From Paracoccaceae bacterium (GTDB lineage: Bacteria; Pseudomonadota; Alphaproteobacteria; Rhodobacterales; Rhodobacteraceae), in the NCBI GenBank assembly GCA_023263735.1, contig JALQUQ010000063.1, positions 1 through 11,146 of the forward strand: DNA of 11,146 bases. Reading direction: 5' to 3'. Under the pieces are notes generated by a model. It ran no database searches. It was given only the letters and a program-made list of their open reading frames with translations, and was not told the DNA's origin. Below are positions 6,795 through 11,146 of this stretch, piece after piece. How positions within the stretch are numbered: the stretch's first letter is position 1; the number at the start of each line of letters is the position of its first letter. A program made the translations under genes and the position numbers.

Positions 6795-6859
6795 AACAGG
6801 GAGGGGCAGTCCATATGCATGATGCGAGGTCGCCCCATTTCATGTCGGAGGAGACATAC

Positions 6860-7798
6860 ATGAAACTCAAGAACGTGATGATGGCCGCCACTGCATGCGT
6901 GGCTCTGTTCTCGCCGCTTGGAGCGTCCGCAGAAGGCGTCACCAAGATCGGTCTCGCCGTTCCGAACCTGCAGGCAGACTTCTTCAACCAGATCAAGATC
7001 GGCGTCGAAAAATATGCCGGTGAAAAGGGCATCGAGGTGATCGTCGTCGACGCCAAGAACGACACGGCAACCCAAGTCAGCCAAGTTCAGGATCTCATGA
7101 CCCAGGGCATCAATGCCTTTATCTACATTCCGGCCGGGGCAGCCGCCGCCGCAGTTCCGACCCGTCTGGCCCGTGAAGCGGGCATTCCGGTGATCAACGT
7201 CGACCGCGTTCCGGATGGCGCCCCCGGCGACACCTTTATCGGTGGTGAAGGTGTGAACTCTTCTTATCAGGTCTGCAGCGAGATCATCAAACGGGCGGGC
7301 GGCGCTGGCAAGATGGTCATCATTCACGGCCAAAAAGGCACCACCCCTGAAATCGATCGCACCGAAGGCTGCATGAAAGCCATTGGCGAAAATTCCGGCG
7401 TGGAACTGGTCGATGAACAGTGGACGGAGCGCTGGTCGGCAGACGAAGGCTTTGCCATCACCCAAAACATGCTGACCGCTCATCCCGACATCACCATGAT
7501 CTTTGGTCAGGCCGATGGCATTGCCATGGGTGCAGCCAAGGCGGTCGATGTGGCCAATCTGTCGGACAAAGTTATCATCGGCGGGTATGATGGCGACGGC
7601 TCGGCCCTGGAATATCTGGCCACCTGCAAGGGCCCGTTCGTCGTGACCGCAACGCAAAGCACGCGCCGCATGGGCCGTCTGGCAGTCGACTCCGCCTTGG
7701 CCGTGGCTGCCGGCGAAAAGGTCGAAGAGCGTCAGGTTTCCGAAGCGGTTCTGACCACCTGTGACAACGCAGCCCAGTTCGTGGCGGATCACCCGTAA
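6860..7798 (+). CDS. Periplasmic sugar-binding protein of the CUT2 ABC importer (RbsB-like)
   Basis: 312-residue precursor. Residues 1-24 are a signal peptide (positive MKLK, hydrophobic core, ASA before E25). The mature part is a type I periplasmic binding fold: IGLAVPNLQADFFNQI (30-45), FIYIPAGAAAA (87-97), NVDR (113-116), IHGQKGTTPEIDRTEG (155-170), FGQADGIAMGA (215-225), GGYDGDGSAL (241-250), ATQSTRRMG (264-272). Aligned by eye with E. coli RbsB, Asp/Arg, Arg, Asp and Gln sugar contacts are kept (D115, R116, R167, D244, Q266), while the Asn13 and Asn190 equivalents are Ala39 and Ala218. The ligand is therefore related to, but not the same as, ribopyranose. Start choice: GGAGGAG (6847-6853) fits this ATG. 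An in-frame ATG at 6815 with GGGAGGGG upstream would add 15 residues before the signal peptide. It delivers substrate to the permease encoded just upstream. Confidence 0.92.
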   Translation: MKLKNVMMAATACVALFSPLGASAEGVTKIGLAVPNLQADFFNQIKIGVEKYAGEKGIEVIVVDAKNDTATQVSQVQDLMTQGINAFIYIPAGAAAAAVPTRLAREAGIPVINVDRVPDGAPGDTFIGGEGVNSSYQVCSEIIKRAGGAGKMVIIHGQKGTTPEIDRTEGCMKAIGENSGVELVDEQWTERWSADEGFAITQNMLTAHPDITMIFGQADGIAMGAAKAVDVANLSDKVIIGGYDGDGSALEYLATCKGPFVVTATQSTRRMGRLAVDSALAVAAGEKVEERQVSEAVLTTCDNAAQFVADHP

Positions 7799-7819
7799 TC
7801 AGCGAAAGGCATCAGTGCC

Positions 7820-9307
7820 ATGACCCAGCCGTCACCGATCTTGTCGCTTCGCCGGATTCGAAAATCTTATGGTTCCGTCGAAGTTCTTCATGGGGTCGAC
7901 CTGGACATTTTTCCAGGAGAGGTCGTGGCGCTTTTGGGCGAGAACGGGGCCGGGAAATCAACGGTTTCAAACGTGATTTCCGGAACCGTTCCGCCATCTT
8001 CCGGTGAAATGACATGGCTCGGGGCGCCTTACGCCCCGGCCAACCCACGCGAGGCGATAGATGCCGGTGTCGGCATGATCCATCAGGAGTTGAAACTCCT
8101 TCCGCAACTCAGCATCGCGGAAAACGTCTTTGTCGGCCGCTATTTGATGAAAGGCGGCCGGATCGACCGCAAGACGATGGAAGTGCGCGCGCAATCCGGG
8201 CTCCAGCGACTGGGACTTGAAATCCCGCCCTCCCGCAAGGTTGAGGGTCTGTCCACCGCCAATCAGCAACTTATCGAAATCGCAAAAGCGCTGACATTGA
8301 ACGCGCGGTTGTTGATCCTTGACGAGCCGACGGCCGCGCTTGGTGGGGAAGAAACGCAACTTCTTTTCCGTCAGATTGAGCGACTGAAGACCGAGGGCGT
8401 CGGCATCATCTATATCTCTCATCGACTGGAAGAAATTCGCCAGATCGCCGACCGGGTCGTCGTCATGCGCGATGGATCGAAAGTGCAGGAATTCGACCGT
8501 GGCGACGTTCCCGTGCGGACAATCGTCGAAGCTATGGTCGGCCGGTCTTTGGAGCGGATGTTTCCCGCCATCCCCGCGCCCTCCGAGGAAACGATGCTGG
8601 AAGTCACGGGCTTGACCTCGCCCGAAGACCGTTTTCGCAACGTTACCTTCTCTGTTAAAAAGGGCGAGGTGTTTGGCATCGCGGGGCTCATGGGGGCCGG
8701 GAGGACAGAATTGGTCCGTGCCATCACGGGTGCCGATCCAATCGCCAAAGGCACCGTGAAAATCGAGGGCCGCGACATAACCCCCCGCTCCCCGCGAGAG
8801 GCGATCCGGAACGGGATGGTTCTTGTGCCCGAAGACCGAAAGCTTCAAGGCGTCGTCTTGCAGCATTCGATTGCCGAAAACATCGGATATGCAAATCTGG
8901 ATGAGCTGACCAAATCTGGGTGGATCACGTCGCGCAAGCTTCACGGCTTTGCCAACGCATTCATCAAACAATTTGGCGTCAAAGGCATGGGCTCGCAGAA
9001 TGCGGGGGAACTTTCGGGCGGCAACCAACAAAAGGTGGTGCTGGCGAAATGGCTGGCACGCAAGCCGCGCGTCGTGGTTCTGGATGAGCCAACCCGCGGT
9101 ATCGATGTGGGCGCCCGTTCCTCAATCTACGAACTTGTCATGGAATTGGCACGCAGTGGCGTCGCCGTTATCGTGGTGAGTTCGGACCTCGAAGAGGTCT
9201 TGGGCGTCTCCAATCGGATCATGGTGATGGCGCAAGGCAATCAATCTGGCATTCTCGATCGGAAGAACGCCAATGATGTGTCCATCATGGAACTGGCCAC
9301 ACGCTGA
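7820..9307 (+). CDS. Sugar ABC transporter ATP-binding protein with two ATPase domains (RbsA-like)
   Basis: 495 residues with two fused nucleotide-binding domains, as in RbsA/XylG/MglA. Domain 1: Walker A GENGAGKST (40-48), Q-loop Q89, a signature altered to LSTANQQ (144-150), Walker B LLILDEPTAAL (164-174), switch His201. Domain 2: degenerate Walker A GLMGAGRTE (289-297, Lys replaced by Arg), EDRK near 338, a clean signature LSGGNQQK (398-405), Walker B VVLDEPTRGID (419-429). This pairing of one good Walker A with one good signature is normal for the family and leaves one full ATP site. It starts 21 nt after the binding-protein stop behind a weak AAGG-type site. It powers the importer formed with the two upstream genes. 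Confidence 0.93.
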   Translation: MTQPSPILSLRRIRKSYGSVEVLHGVDLDIFPGEVVALLGENGAGKSTVSNVISGTVPPSSGEMTWLGAPYAPANPREAIDAGVGMIHQELKLLPQLSIAENVFVGRYLMKGGRIDRKTMEVRAQSGLQRLGLEIPPSRKVEGLSTANQQLIEIAKALTLNARLLILDEPTAALGGEETQLLFRQIERLKTEGVGIIYISHRLEEIRQIADRVVVMRDGSKVQEFDRGDVPVRTIVEAMVGRSLERMFPAIPAPSEETMLEVTGLTSPEDRFRNVTFSVKKGEVFGIAGLMGAGRTELVRAITGADPIAKGTVKIEGRDITPRSPREAIRNGMVLVPEDRKLQGVVLQHSIAENIGYANLDELTKSGWITSRKLHGFANAFIKQFGVKGMGSQNAGELSGGNQQKVVLAKWLARKPRVVVLDEPTRGIDVGARSSIYELVMELARSGVAVIVVSSDLEEVLGVSNRIMVMAQGNQSGILDRKNANDVSIMELATR

Positions 9308-9322
9308 ACAAGGAAAACGACG

Positions 9323-10111
9323 ATGGATAACATCACTCTCAACGCGCCAAAAATGTTCGATCTGACCGGCGAAGTTGCATTGGTCACCGGAGCAGGCAGC
9401 GGCATTGGCCAACGGATCGCCATGGGTCTGGCCCAATGCGGCGCCGATGTCGCTCTGCTTGATCGCCGCACCGACGATGGTTTGGCCCAGACCGCAGATT
9501 TCATAGCCCGGGTGGGCCGCAAGAGCATTCAGATTTCGGCCGATGTCACCTCGGGTGACGCATTGAACGAAGCCGTCGCGCGCACAGAGGCCGACCTTGG
9601 CCCCCTGTCTTTGGCGTTGAATGCCGCCGGTATCGCCAATGCCAATCCCGCCGAAGACATGGCAGAAAGCCAATTCCAGACGATGATGGACATCAACCTG
9701 AAAGGGGTCTTCCTGTCCTGTCAGGCCGAAGCCCGTGCGATGCTGAAGAATGGCCGTGGATCCATCGTCAATATCGCCTCGATGTCGGGCGTCATCGTCA
9801 ATCGGGGCCTGATGCAATGCCACTATAACGCATCCAAGGCGGGCGTCATCCATATGTCAAAATCCATGGCCATGGAATGGGTGGGCCGCGGCATTCGCGT
9901 CAACACGATCAGCCCCGGCTACACGGCAACGCCCATGAACACGCGCCCCGAAATGGTGCATCAGACCAAACTGTTCGAAGAGCAGACCCCGATGCAGCGG
10001 ATGGCAACCGTAGATGAAATGGTCGGACCCGCCGTCTTTCTCCTCTCCAACGCAGCAAGCTTCGTAACCGGCGTCGACCTGCTGGTCGATGGCGGATTCT
10101 GCTGCTGGTGA
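9323..10111 (+). CDS. SDR-family oxidoreductase, probable NAD-dependent polyol dehydrogenase
   Basis: 262-residue classical short-chain dehydrogenase. TGAGSGIG (22-29) binds the dinucleotide, and Asp47 at the end of beta 2 (ALLDRR) favours NAD, though the following Arg48-Arg49 could tolerate NADP. Also visible are NAAG (100-103), N124, S153, and Y168 with K172 (YNASK). The C-terminus LLVDGGFCCW is of the type seen in arabinitol/xylitol/sorbose-class SDRs. It lies 15 nt behind the ATPase gene with AAGGAAAA as ribosome binding site and is the last gene of the rightward operon. It probably oxidises the imported polyol to a ketose, or reduces a ketose. It is clearly not a recent duplicate of the other SDR in this locus: the cofactor loop, substrate loop and C-terminus all differ. 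Confidence 0.87.
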   Translation: MDNITLNAPKMFDLTGEVALVTGAGSGIGQRIAMGLAQCGADVALLDRRTDDGLAQTADFIARVGRKSIQISADVTSGDALNEAVARTEADLGPLSLALNAAGIANANPAEDMAESQFQTMMDINLKGVFLSCQAEARAMLKNGRGSIVNIASMSGVIVNRGLMQCHYNASKAGVIHMSKSMAMEWVGRGIRVNTISPGYTATPMNTRPEMVHQTKLFEEQTPMQRMATVDEMVGPAVFLLSNAASFVTGVDLLVDGGFCCW

Positions 10112-10250
10112 CACCCGGTAATCCTCCCCGTTCAATTCGTTCCTCTGCGGTTTTTGCGCGGTCTTGATCCTGCGGGCCTACTATCCCGCTGATTTTGCAC
10201 GGGGAATCCGTCGGTTTGTTGACCTATTGTTGACCTGGGATTTCGAACGC
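10112..10250. other. Gene-free stretch after the rightward operon
   Basis: No credible gene or clean rightward terminator is visible here. The only structure is a weak 5-bp stem with a long loop around 10189-10206 and the tandem 11-bp repeat described separately. With the tRNA remnant and terminator it makes up the 318-nt gap 10112-10429. Confidence 0.5.
10216..10237. repeat. Tandem direct repeat TTGTTGACCT, 11-bp period
   Basis: Two copies of TTGTTGACCT at 10216-10225 and 10227-10236, each followed by one further base. The spacing is about one DNA helical turn, so both would face the same side, as in protein-binding direct repeats. Function unknown. Confidence 0.45.
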
Positions 10251-10273
10251 AAAAAGCCGCCCCGGAGGGCGGC
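10251..10273 (-). terminator. Intrinsic terminator (leftward), originally downstream of tRNA-fMet
   Basis: The minus strand has a perfect 7-bp stem (GCCGCCC/GGGCGGC, 10273-10256) with a 4-nt loop, followed by TTTTT (10255-10251). It lies 30 nt past the tRNA-fMet 3' remnant in the same orientation, as expected for the end of an rRNA or tRNA operon. It may also limit read-through from the convergent SDR operon, but no T-run exists on the plus side. Confidence 0.8.
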
Positions 10274-10302
10274 ATGTAAGCACTTGATAACGCGTGCAAT
10301 TC

Positions 10303-10323
10303 TGGTTGCGGGGGCAGGATTTG
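10303..10323 (-). other. 3'-end remnant of initiator tRNA-fMet, probable att site of an integrated element
   Basis: The minus strand reads CAAATCCTGCCCCCGCAACCA. This is the end of the T-loop, the 3' T-stem strand, the 3' acceptor strand, the discriminator A and an encoded CCA. CCCCCGCAACCA is the ending of bacterial initiator tRNA. To the right, the sequence departs at once from what a T-arm needs (no GCAGG to pair with CCTGC), so no tRNA is encoded. Integrases that target the 3' end of tRNA genes leave exactly such a direct-repeat copy at the distal element end. The native-looking terminator lies to the left, so the element should lie to the right. Confidence 0.7.
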
Positions 10324-10429
10324 GACACTGTTTTTCCAGACACCGTAGCTACTGACTTGAAACTCCCGACGAGCTTTGGAATAGAGCAGGCGAGCGGTTC
10401 CCTCCATCCTATTCCCCGCAACTCAGCTT

Positions 10430-11146
10430 TCAGAACCCAGTCTCCCTAATAATGGTGCCTGCCACTAGGCGCCAGATGCGCCCCGCATAGCTTTCTGCAC
10501 GTCCGTCCAAGCGCAAGTGGGCGTGCTCCATCCGGGTTGCCATAATCGGCGTCACCGACGTCAAGTGTACACGATAGACCGGCGTTACAGGGACCAGACG
10601 CCCGTCCCGATCGGTTCGTGAAGCTACTGGTCCACCGTGTACAGACGAAAGGAGTGGATAAGGAAGGTCGTCGAGGCTGAAGGCATCAATGCCGTCGACA
10701 CGCACCTCAACCGGCCTCAGGCCGTCACTGGAAAAATGCAGCCGGCCGGTACTGCCGATTTCGATGCGCGCAATATCGCTTTCCGAAACGAACCCATCAA
10801 CCGTTATTTCTGACAGATCAGCCAGGACGAAAATGGGTTCACCGCGACCGACCCAATCCGCAGCAACCAAACTGTCCGCGCGTTCGACGACCATGGCATC
10901 GAAGGGAGCGCGGATATCGAGCAGATCAATCTCCGCTTCGACACTGCGCAACTGTTCTGCGCGACTGGCTCGTTCGCTAATCAGGACACTGACCCGTTCT
11001 GTCAGCGTATCGCTTCGCCCGGACATGCCGATCATACGATCCAGATTCTCGAGCTCCAACCGAAGACGATCGGCTTCGTATACCAGTTGCGGCGACGAAA
11101 GCAGGGCAATCCGCACGCCGCCTCTGACCTCCTCACCCTGCTCCGC
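10430..11146 (-). CDS. HlyD-like membrane-fusion/adaptor protein, C-terminal part (runs off the window)
   Basis: The frame is open to the window edge (upstream codons read EQGEEVRGG, typical of a lipoyl/biotinyl half-motif), so at least 238 C-terminal residues are visible and the true start is outside. A GTG at 11116 is not needed as a start. In order: first lipoyl half-motif with LLSSPQL, a helical hairpin of about 50 residues (YEADRLRLELENLDRM...RAEQLRSVEAEID), the second lipoyl half-motif (DIRAPFDAMVVE), then beta-barrel segments (WVGRGEPIFVLAD, TVDGFVSESDIARIEIGSTGRLHF). The ending LRLDGRAESYAGRIWR...IIRETGF resembles proteins in which a HlyD domain follows an M50 metalloprotease-like membrane part, rather than standalone RND adaptors. 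That resemblance is from memory. It bridges inner membrane and periplasm in export. It lies on the element side of the tRNA remnant, so it is probably horizontally acquired. Confidence 0.75.
   Translation of the reverse strand, partial: AEQGEEVRGGVRIALLSSPQLVYEADRLRLELENLDRMIGMSGRSDTLTERVSVLISERASRAEQLRSVEAEIDLLDIRAPFDAMVVERADSLVAADWVGRGEPIFVLADLSEITVDGFVSESDIARIEIGSTGRLHFSSDGLRPVEVRVDGIDAFSLDDLPYPLLSSVHGGPVASRTDRDGRLVPVTPVYRVHLTSVTPIMATRMEHAHLRLDGRAESYAGRIWRLVAGTIIRETGF

Noticed and set aside
6752..6859. In-frame upstream extension of the binding protein from ATG 6752
   Set aside because: It would place 36 residues, including the translated hairpin, ahead of a standard signal peptide, and the ATG at 6860 has the best-spaced GGAGGAG.
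6515..7792. Minus-strand open frame of about 425 codons opposite the binding-protein gene
   Set aside because: Shadow of the strongly supported periplasmic binding protein; composition is unlike a real protein and it crosses the promoterless gap between two plus-strand genes.
7967..9853. Long minus-strand open frames opposite the ATPase and second SDR
   Set aside because: Both are antisense to genes with complete motif sets and show no domain of their own.
10303..10380. A complete tRNA gene on the minus strand
   Set aside because: Only the last 21 nt match; the 5' T-stem strand, anticodon arm and acceptor 5' strand are missing to the right.
10132..10407. Minus-strand open frame crossing the tRNA remnant and terminator
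   Set aside because: It reads straight through the tRNA 3' end and terminator stem, which are non-coding; no ribosome binding site fits and no family is recognised.
1..11146. CRISPR array, rRNA gene or complete insertion sequence
   Set aside because: No regularly spaced repeats, no rRNA-like stretch and no transposase with terminal inverted repeats were seen.

Overview
The window looks like alphaproteobacterial DNA, most likely from the Rhodobacterales/roseobacter group. Codon use is GC-rich, ribosome binding sites are strong (GGAGGA type), and protein types such as a SorC regulator and a CUT2 sugar ABC importer beside a polyol SDR are typical of that group. This assignment is an inference from style; no rRNA is present to confirm it.

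The core (443 to 10111) is one carbohydrate-catabolism locus made of two divergent operons that share the control region 5563-5753. The leftward operon reads: transketolase N-terminal subunit, transketolase C-terminal subunit (overlapping ATGA), FGGY-family kinase, SorC-family regulator, SDR dehydrogenase. The rightward operon reads: RbsC-like permease, RbsB-like periplasmic binding protein, RbsA-like double ATPase, second SDR dehydrogenase. Together they make a near-complete route. A sugar or polyol is imported, oxidised to a ketose by one or both SDRs, phosphorylated by the kinase, and cleaved by two-carbon transfer in the split transketolase, giving pentose-phosphate and triose intermediates. 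No aldose isomerase is seen, so a polyol or a ketose is the more natural substrate. The closest described logic known to me is the non-oxidative apulose route (kinase AplK plus split transketolase AptAB); that match is an inference and not proven here.

Three near-identical 14-bp palindromes (consensus TGAATATTTATTCA) lie at 2222, 5562 and 5702. They sit at the regulator gene, at the transketolase promoter and at the transporter promoter. They are the best candidates for the operators of the SorC regulator, which would make this a self-contained regulon.

Both edges carry scars of mobile DNA. On the left (1-422) the first ~95 codons of a tyrosine-recombinase-type integrase run leftward into an unrelated reading frame of the opposite strand that resembles an FAD-dependent MnmC-type domain. 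On the right, a 21-nt piece matching the 3' end of initiator tRNA-fMet (10303-10323) is followed on its downstream side by an intrinsic terminator (10251-10273). This is the geometry of an attachment site left by an element integrated in that tRNA gene, with the element lying to the right. The only gene visible there is the C-terminal part of a HlyD-like adaptor protein that runs off the window.
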